This document shows, piece by piece, positions 11,003-22,900 of a stretch of DNA of 64,000 nt. The notes beneath the pieces are model-generated. The model saw only the letters and a program-made list of their open reading frames with translations, was not told where the DNA came from and did no database searches. The first letter of the stretch is position 1. Every line of letters begins with the position of its first letter. The translations under genes were made by a program, and so were the position numbers. Source of the DNA: Geotrypetes seraphini (Eukaryota; Chordata; Amphibia; Gymnophiona; Dermophiidae); NCBI RefSeq assembly GCF_902459505.1, contig NC_047096.1:2914001-2978000 (forward strand), written 5' to 3'.

Positions 11003-11411
11003 ACTTGGGCACTGCATTGCAAACCAATATGCTGCCACAGAAAAAGCCCCAAGCTTGGACCTACTGACTGAACATAAAAAACAGGATGCAATAGTGGTTT
11101 TATTGCCAAATAATCACATGGAATAAAAAAAATAAAGAAACAGTTGGAGACGCATCTCATTTAAAGGTAGTGAAACTAGAATTTACAAACTTAATTAGCA
11201 CAACCTACTCCAAAGTGAAATTGAAAGTTCCAGCCACTCCTGTGAATTTTTATTTATGGACTTTCGTAGTAAGGTCAGCATTTAGTTCAAGCCTATACAA
11301 ACCCTAGAAAAAAATTAGTGGAGAAATACTGGATTTTCAATAGCTAAAGTGTTGATTCAAAAGAAAAATGTTTAAAAAACCCCAAATACCCCCATGAATA
11401 TAAACATTTGT

Positions 11412-12245
11412 TAGAACACCTGCCCATCCTCTTCGCACTACCCACAGGCGCTGCTCTGCACCTTGAGTTCTCAAGCAAGGTCCTTGGCATCACTATTGAT
11501 TCTTCTTTCTCCCTCAACAACCATCTCAACTCCTCGGCAAAATCATGCTTTTTCAGCCTCCACCTGCTGAGGAAAGTAAGATCCTACTTTCACCAAAAAC
11601 ATTTCACCGTCCTCATCCAATCCATCATCCTCTCCAAACTTGACTACTGCAATGCCATTTACTTATGCCTAACAAAAAAAGTCTTCAAAGACTCCAGCTT
11701 ATCCAGAATACTGCAGCCAAATTGATCTTTGCAAAACGCAAAGCTGACCATGTCTCCCCACTCCTGTCCAATCTTCACTGGCTCCCAGTGATTTCCAGAA
11801 TCCATTTCAAATGCTCCTGCCTGGCTTTTAAGATCATTCACGGCATCCTTCCTCCCCTAATCCCACTATCCTTTAACTCCTTGAGTCCTGACTCCACCAA
11901 ACCCGCCCAAAGATATAAACTATCCTTCCCCTCTCTACGTGGTATTCTCTATGCAGGTAAACTGGGAAAATCTCTTCTCTTCAAAATCACAGGTCTCTGG
12001 AACAACCTTACTGTCCCGCTGTGGAACCTGGGCTCTCTCCAACTATTCCGCAAGCAACTGAAAACTTGGCTCTTCTCTAACATGTAATTCTATTTTTCCC
12101 CTTCCTCTTCCATTCTATATATAAGCTCATGTAAACCTTTTCCTTTCTCTTCTTATATTTTAAGTTCTTGTAAACCGTGCTGAGCTCCACTTCCATGGAG
12201 AAGATGCGGTATATAAACTTAAGGTTTAGTTTAGTTTAGTATCAA
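11412..12245 (+). mobile_element. 5'-truncated L2/CR1-clade LINE
   Basis: This holds the reverse-transcriptase C-terminal part: KVLGITIDSSFSLNNHLN, LDYCNAIY, and in a second frame LQLIQNTAAKLIFAKRKADH and LHWLPVISRIHFKC. A 3'UTR with GTAAACCGTGCTGAG and (TTTAG)n follows. There is one frame change between about 11665 and 11725. It is a plain LINE remnant, not a host gene. Confidence 0.85.
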
Positions 12246-15200
12246 CTTGGCAGATTTGCTATGGCTTTGTAGTGATTACTTTCATTCTGAGTATTTTATA
12301 CACTCAATCCCCATATAATGTGAATGTTAAGGATCCAAAATATTTGGCTATGTGATAAGTGAATCTGTTATAGGAGTTTCAGTTCAATATGTAATAAAAA
12401 TGGTCCAACCCTTTAAGTCATTCCATGTTATATTGAACTGAGTGAGGATCTGGGGCTTGTTATGACCCTTCATATCTGACAGAAAACCATTTACATAAAG
12501 ACATCAAGTTAATTAAAAAGAAAATGGGGGGGGAGGGGGAGAGAACATGTTTGTCTCAACTCCAGCGCATGGGAAGCTTGAAAGCCCTCAAGAGCCATCT
12601 AGAGATGAATCAAAATGTTGGAAGGAAATTTGGCAGAGCATGGCAAATCACTGTAAAATTCTCACCATGCTAGCCTCTGATTTGAATTGCCTTCAAGGAA
12701 GAACAATCCAGGAAATCGATTAAAAAGCTAGTGGTCTGAATATGGCACAAGGTGAAGAATTTAACCAAGGAGCTGGTGAAGTAATGAAGGTGAGCGTTCT
12801 TATAGTATAAGAAAAATTCTAGATTCTTATTTAAGAAATTGGATAAATCTATATGTAAATAGAGATCCTCATTAATTGATTGGTACAAGGAAACAGCTAT
12901 TAAACTTGCTAATTCATCCAAAGGACATGGGGTGGATGAGGATGATAAATACAAAAATATATTTCAGAGAAAAATCAAGCATGTCCAAGAAAGAATACAA
13001 AAGCAGTGGTAAATGCTTAAGGAGCCCTTGAAATAGCTCTGCAAATAGAAAAGCCATCCAGCTGCCTTGATCTTGGTGAGGAAATTAAAAACCAGGAGGA
13101 AGGACTTTGAACATGAGATGGCTGATGGAAACAAAAGACAAAGCCAGGCGATTTGGCCTATACTGAAATTGATCCACAGTCATTGAGGTTTTAGACTGGA
13201 GAACTCTTACCTCAGATCAATCTCATTTACTAAGATCTTAACTAGGGCCCTTTAAGACTACCCATTAATGATAAACCGACACTGGCCCCAAAGACAGAAC
13301 AGAACAGGGACCAAGGCTTTGTTAGTAGATCGAATAAAAAGCAACTGGTTTGCTTGCTAAAAGAAAGCAGCTTAATAGAAATAACCCAGGAAGGCGTCTC
13401 CTGCCCCTTGGGCCCTCTTCTGCACATACACCACTGCTTGAGACTTTTGAAAATCAGTTTCTGCTATTAGTACAAATCACTGATCTCATCACAGTTAGAT
13501 TATTGTAATGCCCTCATGGCACATTAATTCCTTAATAATTTAGCTTCTTCTGAACACTACTGATAAGCTAATCAGAACAAAAAGTACGATTGTGCTAATA
13601 AATCAGTTAAAATTCCCATAATTAAAAAAAATTACTCATTTTGTTTCAAACCACAAAAATTTGGGATCTCATTGCTATATTCCAATAGCTGATGCTTTTT
13701 GTAAGAATTTGAAAACATTTCAGAAATGTCTCCTAAACCTGTCTAGTATCTTTTTCCTCATTCCTCGATGAGAACCACTTTAGATCAATTTTTTTTTAGG
13801 ATTTAGCAGGATAGAAACACTTGGATTAGATTTATAATTTCTTCCATGTGCTGATGTCGCTGACACTCACAGGGACTCAAAGTACAGCCAAAAGGAAGAA
13901 AAGATGACGTCTGAGTCACAATTGTGGGTAAACTTAAAGAGCCTAATACAGACATTATTCCCTATTGAATAAACCACTTTACAGTTTGATCTACAAGGGG
14001 AATGTAATGAGGCAGCACATTTCATAGTACAGGAAAATTTCCTTTCCTCTTTTCCATGCTGGGTCCAGTGATAGGTAGGCAACAAGAACAGAGTGTAGAT
14101 TTAGATTTAAAAACACTAATTGAAGCTGTGTCGGGTTAAACAATTCTGTAACCATCAACTGAGCAATCAACTAAAGACAGACAGTGTGGGTGTGTTTAAC
14201 CAGATCAAAAAATCTTGACAAACTGAAATCAGATCTTCCTACTTTGCGGTTTCATTCTTGCCCAGCCTATCAAGTCAACATTTTATTCCGAATTTCAACT
14301 CATGCAAGATCTGGAAATGTTTCTGCTTATTAAAATGAAGTACCGACACCATGTTGGAACCTTGTGCCAGCTTCTCCCTCTGTCTAAGTCAGGTGCATTT
14401 CCCACCTTGACAGAACTCATCGCAGTCTAGCATGCCGGAGCTATCAGAATGATCAATCAATCATTTACAGCAATAACTGCAGATTAAACAGTCAAGGGTA
14501 CCTAAACCTGTTTATTTCTTAACATTTATCCTTGGAAGAAGATGCAGAATTTGGGATGAGTCAAACAGTTATCAAAGGGCAAAATGGTGAAGACTTACAA
14601 AAACATCAGCATGTCCATGAAAAAGCAGAAGCAGCTGTGAAAAGCAGCATATTGAACGTACAGAAGGCTTTATTCCAAACAGAACAGATACAGCAAAAAG
14701 TTGAAAGCACCAGAGACTTCAAAAATCTCAACATACACATACGACATCTGCTCTCCTGGCAATCTCCCAGCTCAAGTGCAGCACCTTTTAAATGCCTAAC
14801 TCTTCCTTCAGCATTAACAATAATTCAATATTACACCATTAAGACCATCTTGTGTTATACGTGTGATGTGCACCAACCTCAAAGAAAAGTGAAATCAAAA
14901 CCCAAGTATACAGTACATTGAAAGGTCCAGACACCCCTCTGGGAAATGAAAGCTGGAATCTAACTGCTATCAGTGCAGATAATCTTTCATCGGTTCAAGT
15001 AGCAGCAGTAAAGCCAACATTAGTTAACTGGATTTGACTTTTTTTTTTTTTGCAGGTTAAAGACAGCTGACAAGATACCAGGGAAAGCAACAAGGGGGAA
15101 AAATACCTAGACATGCAAACATTTGTTCTTTAATTGGACTATAAACCTACTTTTCTAGAATTGCAATATTAGCCTTAGCTGTCCTGTATTAGTCAGCAAG

Positions 15201-16766
15201 GCAACATCCCAAGCACAAGTAAAAACCTGATATAGTGTTCACTAGTGTTAATACTGGTAAAATAAAGATCCTGGTCAGCACGAGCTGAGCCCTAGACTAG
15301 TGTCTTATAGCACACTGCATCCATGTGACATACATGTTTGTGCTTTCTCCTCCATAACTAGGTAAAACACTTTAAAAGCATTTATAAATGGCAATATGAT
15401 GCCAATGCATTTATGTGGCTTTCTATTTTGGTCACCTCTAGAGAATCCCTTCTTTTCAGATATTCCTCTAATTCTGTAAAATTTAGGAAGTGACTAAAAT
15501 AGCTATCGAGATCTTAGCGTAACAGTGACTAGACCTCGAGTCCCAAAATCACCAGGTGGTATAACATCCCGATAGCCAGATATTCTGGGAAGAGAGGCGA
15601 CGGTAGCAGATTCTGATCTTTGAAAAACTCCCCCAAACCATTACACATCTTTGCATACTGCCTGCCTCAATATATGGATCCTAAGCCTTCCCTGTAAACA
15701 GGTACATGAAAAGGGGCCACTCAAATCTGCACTGCAGCCTGAGGTGTACCAAAAACCCACTCGGCTCTGCAAATGCCCGCTTACATATTTCTCATCCGTC
15801 TGAAAACCCCCACTGTACATGAGAGAAAGCCTGTATGAGAAGTATATGAATATCTTTCACTGGACAGGGACAGAATCCCTGTTCTCACTCACTCAATATC
15901 CTTTAAAAACTTTTTTTAAAAAAAGAACAATACGTTTAAAACATTTTAGTGCCTCTAGTTTCAACATGATTCTCATAAAATTGAAGTCCCCCAACCCCCA
16001 TGAACTTGTGTTACATTCTCCATGAGGCTGAGTCAACATATTACCAGTACTGCAACTTTTACCATACTGGAGCCCTGAACATTGAAGTCCTCATTATAAA
16101 CTGACACAAATGACAAAATAGCAAGTCAACTGCCCTTCACCAGAGCCGTCTTGGAGTTTTCATATTAAGAGTATCAAATAGCTTATGTGAATTTCATTCC
16201 AATGGAACAGTGAAACCTTCTATGGCAGCCCAGATGCTTCAGTAAGTCACTTTTGTAATGTAAACTCTGCACCTTTAATACAGCATTACCCTTGGACAAC
16301 AACCCCCCCTCTGACCCCAAGTGGCATCTGACCGTCCTTCTCCAGCTTAGCAATTTCAATGTTTTTTTCAAGCTTGCAGCTGCCGGTGGAGGAAGGATAC
16401 TAAGCCTGAATTCATGAAATACTTGCAGAAGAGTTCTTAGTAAAAAGTTATGCCAAGTACAAGGTCTCGGTGGTCTGAGATCACAGGTGTCCCACAATCT
16501 CTTCCTCCTGCAGTGCAGAAGAGTACAAGTTCCTTTGGTTTCTGTCATATCTGAAAGCCCATTACACCATCCTTTTTTCAGTCCCTAGAAGCAAGAGGAA
16601 ATGTGTCACCTTGCCAAACAACTCCGACAGTGCAGACAACGTGTGATGCTCAAGTTCAGATGAGTGTGTTTCGACATGGAGTTGCTCAGGAGACCACACT
16701 GCCAGGGAGCAAGCATCTCCCATCCAGAAAAAGCAGGGGAAATTTAGTTCTTGTTCTTCGATTTGA
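12246..16766 (-). other. Probable DSTYK 3'UTR and intergenic DNA
   Basis: I recognise no coding exon here. The part next to the DSTYK stop (about 14.3-16.77 kb) is the likely 3'UTR. A plus-strand frame of 129 codons at 14532-14921 lies antisense to it and resembles nothing I know. 12250-14280 is AT-rich and unremarkable. Confidence 0.4.
14282..14516 (-). terminator. DSTYK: Candidate poly(A) signals of DSTYK
   Basis: Two minus-strand AATAAA hexamers lie at 14516-14511 and 14287-14282, about 2.25 and 2.5 kb past the DSTYK stop. This is a plausible length for its long 3'UTR. No transcript evidence is available and other sites are possible. Confidence 0.25.
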
Positions 16767-16954
16767 TCAGGTAGAATCATCCAGGCCTTTGTTCAAATGC
16801 TTTGCATCTGACTTGCAAAGTCTCTCCTTAATGCCTTGCAGGATAGGCTGTACAATGCCCAAGAGGGGGCGCTGGGGAGGGTCTCCATTCCAGCATGCCT
16901 TCATCAGCTCCCAGCATTCCTCATCGAACACGTCAAGCTTTTCTGGGCGCACAC
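16767..16954 (-). CDS. DSTYK: DSTYK coding exon 13 and stop
   Basis: This exon encodes residues 834-895: [20 protein letters not shown], then [19 protein letters not shown] and [17 protein letters not shown], followed by TGA at 16769-16767. The acceptor is TTCTTAG. The C-terminal Arg-Pro-Leu element of the kinase C-lobe is present. Confidence 0.95.
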
Positions 16955-19900
16955 CTAAGAACAAACAGCTTTCATTTGGTTGTTTTTTAACTTAAAGTGC
17001 ATCTGCTAAAAAGCTTTCTACACCTATCCAATACAAAACAATGCCGTGCAAGGATTTTTCCATAAAACCTAAATGTTTAAGACCTGGAAGACCACCTGAG
17101 ATGGCTTAGGGAAATCCATTGCTTATTCCTAGGATAAGCAGCATAAAATCTGTTTTACTAGTTGGGATCTAGCTAGGTATTTGGGACCTGGGTTGGCCAC
17201 TGCTGGAAACAGGATACTAAAGGTCCATCAAGCCCAGTATCCTGGGCAATTCTTATGTTCAAAACAAGTTTTGAACACTCAGGTTATAAGGTCAGGGCTG
17301 GCAGGAGTGCCCAGGCCTATAAGATCCAGGTTCTTAGGACCTTTTCCTTAAGCTGTTTGGCTACTTGTTTAAACAACCAGCTCTTTGGATTGGGAGACCT
17401 GTTACCTGTGGAACTAATACACAACGCAGGCCTGTGTTTATGGATGTAAGCGTCATGTCATTTTTGTGACAATCTTGGACTTGTTATATGATAATTTAAA
17501 GAGTCATTAATAAAATACTGTTAATTATGCAAAATATGTAACTTGATACATGGTGTATCAAATTGGATATTCAAAACTTAAGCAGCTTCTAGAACTTGGG
17601 AACCAAAATTGAATGACAAATTGGGCAATTGGTGGGTGGAGGCAAAAGTGACTTCAGTTTTCACCTGAAAATGTGTCACTTAGCATCACTAGTCAGTGAC
17701 CAAATTTTTCAAACATTTGGTCTGATCAGTGACAGCAGACTTTAGGAGGCTAAAGTTTCAGTTTTGGTCACAGGAACTGACCCAAAATCTATGTTCAGGG
17801 GTATGATCAAAAGCGCCTGTGCTTTCTGCCGAAAGTAAAACAGACCCTTCCCCCTTCCATCCCCCCCTGCCTAACAGCAGTAGACTCTCCCAGGATCTAC
17901 CTTAAGAAGCCCTGGTGATCTAGTGGCCTCTTCAGGGACAGGAACCCTGCTTATTCCTTCCCAAACCGTTGCTCCAATGGAAATGGCTGCTGAGACTTAT
18001 AAATGTTGTAACATCTAGTCTGCCCATCCGCAGAAACCATTATCTCTTTCCCTCAGAGAGATCCCACGTGTCTATCCCAGGCCCTCTTGAATTCAGACAG
18101 TCTCTGTCTCTACCATCTCTTCTGGGAGAGGTGGTGGATACTTCCCACGACAGCTTCATGAACTACTGTGGGAAGTCCAGGCAGCCATTTTGCAGTTGGA
18201 ACAGCACGGGCAAGTGTGCCAGTTACAACCACAAAATGGCTGCCAGGACCTCCCACAGCAGTCTGAGAATGCTGTGGAAAGTCTCGGCAGTCATTTCCAT
18301 GGTAGCAACACATGAGGAAGAAACAAGTGGAGTTTGTTCCTTTTTTTTTTTAAAAAAAAAAAAAAAGTCCACTAGATAACAAGGGATTCTTAAGGGGGGG
18401 ACCTGTATAGACATCTTCATTTACATTTTGGTTTCTACTAAAATCAAGTGGCCTATTTTGGGTCCAGATCCTGTTTTGGAAGAAGCCAAAAATTCTGGGT
18501 TTGGTTGGGCTCTAGAGGGCTTTAATATCCCCCTTTTCTCCACCGATTGCTTCAGGTGCACAGTGAAGTTCATGGTTATTTCTGCTCCAAGATGTGCACA
18601 TAAGCTAAACTGCCCATGCTATGTACAGTTATAAACTCATCGAATCAGGCACTCTGCTCAGGGAGTGGTAACTGGTTCCCAACTATCTTCATTGAACTGA
18701 ATTTCATGCAGCAGAACTGTCTGTTGATCTTAGAGAGATCTTGTCAGCAGCATGATCACTGACTGCAATTTCAGTGGTACGATGCCCTGTGACGTTACAT
18801 TAATCTTTTCCCAATGTTTGAGCTCTCTGTAGTCATCTTGCAAATAATCTTTCTAGCAGATAAGTTACCTTTTTTGACATTATTCCAGAGGTGGTCCTTG
18901 CTGGAGCATCTCTCAAAGGCTTCAGGTAACCTCACTGATCCAGAGCAGATATACCAGAATAGGATGCCAAAAGCATAAACATCTACCGAGTTGTCATATT
19001 TTCCTGAAGAGGGAAAGAGACCCATAGCTGACTCTTGCATGGAGCTCAGTGTGTGTAGAAGAGGACTGCTAGGGATAATATTTAAAGCGACCTCCCTAGA
19101 AAGTTGTCCAAAGCAGTCTACACATTAAAAATATTGTCAAGTTTGTTTTAATTTAATAGACGTTTAAGGTAAGGTTTGCATGCAGGAACTACTAACTAGC
19201 TGTACTCCTCAAGCCCCTTCAAGGTCTGGCTGTGACAGTGGAACAGTAAATGAACTCCCTACTTGGCAAAGGTTCTTACCTGTGAAGAGCTCAGGAGCCA
19301 TATGTATGGGAGTTCCCACAATGCTTCCCGACATCATTGCCTCAGGTTTGCAGAAGCCCAAGTCTGTTATTTTGGCCCGAATGTTCTCATCCAGCTGTAA
19401 AACACGTTTCACATCGACATCTGCTATAAGTTTTGGTTCATAATCCCCCTCAGCCATTTACAGCATTTAAGGTAGGAATGGGGTCAAACATTTTAGCTCA
19501 GCAACAGCTGGGAAGACATATTTGTCAGACCCAGCAGTGGCAATTCTTCTCCCCCCTGAAGTAGAAATAAATCTTACCAGGACATTTTTGAGTTTGATGT
19601 CACGGTGGACCAGCCCTTGGCTATGAAGAAACCGGATTCCTTCTACAACATCTAAAGCAATCTGTAATCGAACCTCCAGAGCAAGCTCAGCCTGCAGCAA
19701 GAGACACATTATTAGGTTATTTGCAGACTTATATCCCACCAAATCTTCCTGAGCGGAGTTCAAGGTGTGATACAATAGACAAATGTGGTAGCATCCATTT
19801 TTTATTTTTACACTGAGTGGGTGGGTTACAATCTTAAACTATTTATGTCTGTGATTAATATTGATGTCAAATCAGTGGTAAACAACAGTACATCTGTCAG

Positions 19901-22900
19901 TGCAGATATCATAGTGGTCCTGATTTAGCAGTAGTGGTGTTCATTTTCAGTCGGGAGCCTAGTATTACTTGCATATTGTATAGGTATGACTGCTTACTTT
20001 TAGTATGGGCTACCGATGTGGTGCAATCAGTGTAGGTTACGTTTGCTTTGAGATTGGGAATATATTGTTCAGTTTTATTCCTTGTTAAGGTCCATTGAAG
20101 AACCAAAGATTTTAAGGATTTGCGGAATGAGAGATGTTATGTGGGGCTAGTGAATGCCATGTTTGGGCAACTCAGTAGATAAAGGAGTTTTGCATTTTAT
20201 TCCATTTACAGATGGAAAGGATAATATCAGGCTGTTGATTTTTCCATTGTTTGTGCGATCTTCCCAGTAGTTCTGTGAATCTGGGGAAGCTGTTGGGGGT
20301 TAAATTTTGCCACTAGCAAAAGCATACAGGCTAGTGTGTATAAAAGGTCAGTCATTAATGCACTTTTACCAGCAACGTGGCCTAGGATGGGTAGGTTCCT
20401 TACCATTGCCCCAGCCACATGGTGCCACAGTTCAGCAGAAGTATTTCACATCTACAGAATATCCTGTAATCCTGAGGACATTTGTGCCACCAGGCTGCAC
20501 GGAGTTCAAATAGATGCAGCACTGGAGAGACCACATCTCATTTGTCTGCATTTTGAAAGTTGTATATACAACTCAAGCCCACGAATGGGCCTCAAATTAG
20601 TTTGATCTAAAGCTTTCCAAACAGCCAGGGGGCTCAGTTTACGTGTCGTATGAAAAGCCAGTCAAGGCCCATTCTGGTTACACTACAGTCTTGTGCATGC
20701 AATAGCCTTTCCCCAGAGGCTCGTCTTCTCACCTTAAGTGCTGTGTAGAGGTCTCTGTGTAACCGTTCCATTATCAGTAAAACGGCAATGTTGGAGCCCC
20801 CACCATAGCTGTAATCTATAACTGATCCATGGAGGTCAACCAGACGCTCATGTTTTGGCAAAGACCTGCCCCAGAAGAAAGACCGCCTTAGATAGAGTTT
20901 CAAACAGCAGTGTAATGCCCACCCACCTTATAAGGACTGAGACAAAAGGTCACAGACCACAAAATTATCTACAGCAAGAAATAGGAAAACAAGTCCAGCT
21001 GATTAGTAACTTACCTCATGTAGTGAAACTCAAGAGCAAGGTCATTCCAGTGTTTCTCATCTGGTGGAACAACCGATTTCAGTGCACATGGAAAGTGTCC
21101 ACCCCACTCATCACACAGGTAAACCACACCGTACTGACCTCGGCCTAATTCACGGCCCAGCTTGGGCTTCCCTGCAAATGCCAAACAGTCGTGAAACCAG
21201 TGAAATGGGTTTGCCTCCTACACGCCTTGACGTCTGTGGGAAGTGATTACTAAATGTGAACACAGAGATGTATAAAAGCCAGTTTCAAAGCTTCACTGTT
21301 TTTAGTAAAAGAGGATCTTGCTGGCTTCTGTAGGAGGTGATGCTGCTGCGCTAAGACATTACTTGTGTAAAATTAGTCAGTTTGGTCATTTCAGTAGCCA
21401 GAACTCAGGTGAAAGTATTCCAAGGAGAAACAAAGCAAAGGCCTCTGTTTAATAGCTGTTCTGTGATCTAGTGAAAAAAGCAGGCTTTTTAAAGTTACAA
21501 AATGTCACCAAGTTCCTAAAAACTAAATTTACCTCAGGAGACATTTTTAAACAGCTTTGATACTCAGTCTCTAAAGTGTTACTTCTGGACAGTAAAGGGA
21601 AGGGAAAGGGGGGACTTGCCTTTTTGTTGCTTTGGAATTTCAAAGCGGTGGGCGCTGGAGGATTAAGTGACTTTGCCCATGGTCACAAGAAGCAGCACTG
21701 GGATTTGATCTCAACCTCTGGGTGCAGAGGCAGCAGCTCAACCAGTGAGCCACAGCCCTTCCTCAGAAAGATTGGGCAGGGGAGGGTTATTGGGGTGGGC
21801 AGACTTGGTGGGCCGTGGCCCTTATCTGCCGTCTATTTCTATGTTTCTAATGAACGGTTAGGCAGCAGGATGCATAGTAAGGAGTCCCTTCTGAGGAAGT
21901 CGGTAGCATTTCCCAGCTTTCAGTAATGACAGATGTCAATGTTTGAATAAGATCAATGACCATAAAGACAAGGTCTGATGTAGGCTGCTGGCAAAAGGTG
22001 GCAGCCAGCATTGTTGCAGCGTTTGGGTATGGAAGAGGTAACTTGTCTACTTCAGCTGGTAGAGAACCAAAAGGAAGAATCTCAGCTGGGCCAACTGGTT
22101 ATCTACCTTCATTGTTATTTTCTCAGACACAGAATGTGAAGACATGGAAACCACTCTGCTGCATTCTGCAGGGTGTCATCTTCTGCTTATGTGCCCCTCT
22201 GCTCTTCAGAACTAGGTGTAACTCACTTAGGTGCTAGGTGGGATATAAATGAAAATCACTGCTCCCAGTTTATATTTTTTTAAAGCTAACACACATCCAT
22301 TATACTTCAGAGTGTAGCAGTAATTTACGGTATAGGGAGTCCCTTTAATAATCCCAATACACAGAATCAGACTTGTAAGCTTTTTGGGTAAACATTTCTA
22401 AAACCACAAGCCACTGTCAGAGATAAGTGAAAGTTATGGGGACATGAGAGTTTCATGCTGGTTAACACTGGTAAGTAAGCAGGGTCCAAATCCTCCGAAT
22501 CCCAGATCATGTTTATATCTGGGCTCAGGATGACTTCTATGTTCAGAAGTAAATCTGAGATCGAGAATCCAGGACAGAATATTTTAGCCACAAGATTAAC
22601 CCCTCCCCCCCACAATTTCCTGAAAGACCAACTCTGCTTACCATGTAACAAAGCATCCTGCAGGGATCTGCTCTCCAGTGAGAGGCGGGCCAGCCGCGGG
22701 GCATGCTCCTTCCGCACCTTCAACCACAGGTCCTCAGTCTTCTCCAACCTCCAAGAATGGCCAACTTCAAGCTGTGGAGGAAAACATTCAGAGCAAAGCT
22801 CAGGTAAGAGTTACATTACAGAAACATAGAGGCACATAAAGGCCAAATGGCCCATCCAGTCTGCCCATCTGCAGTAACCATTACCTCTTCCTCTAACAGA

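Larger units (their letters stand above)
9081..11407. other. Intergenic stretch upstream of RBBP5
   Basis: I see no gene here. A poly-C run lies at about 9487-9505. A remnant of a repeat beginning GCAGTCCCCGGGTTAAGAA starts at about 9846. A strongly pyrimidine-rich block lies at 9905-10320. A MITE remnant of the 'cctatgagtgtc' type lies at about 10620-10720, and a hAT MITE at 10771-11002. Confidence 0.5.

Noticed and set aside
11408-12087. Frames encoding reverse-transcriptase-like sequence as a host gene
   Set aside because: Typical 5'-truncated L2/CR1-clade LINE with its 3'UTR and tail. The same applies to 32160-32594, 58828-59190 and 62549-62875.
14401-14530. Possible tRNA or other small RNA gene in the DSTYK-RBBP5 interval
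   Set aside because: No A-box/B-box pair at proper spacing or cloverleaf was found; the only convincing Pol III-type boxes are in the SINE at 49985-50165.
14532-14921. 129-codon plus-strand frame that looks moderately protein-like (Gln/Glu/Lys-rich start)
   Set aside because: No family recognised, no splice or promoter context, and it lies antisense to the probable DSTYK 3'UTR. Kept only as a note.
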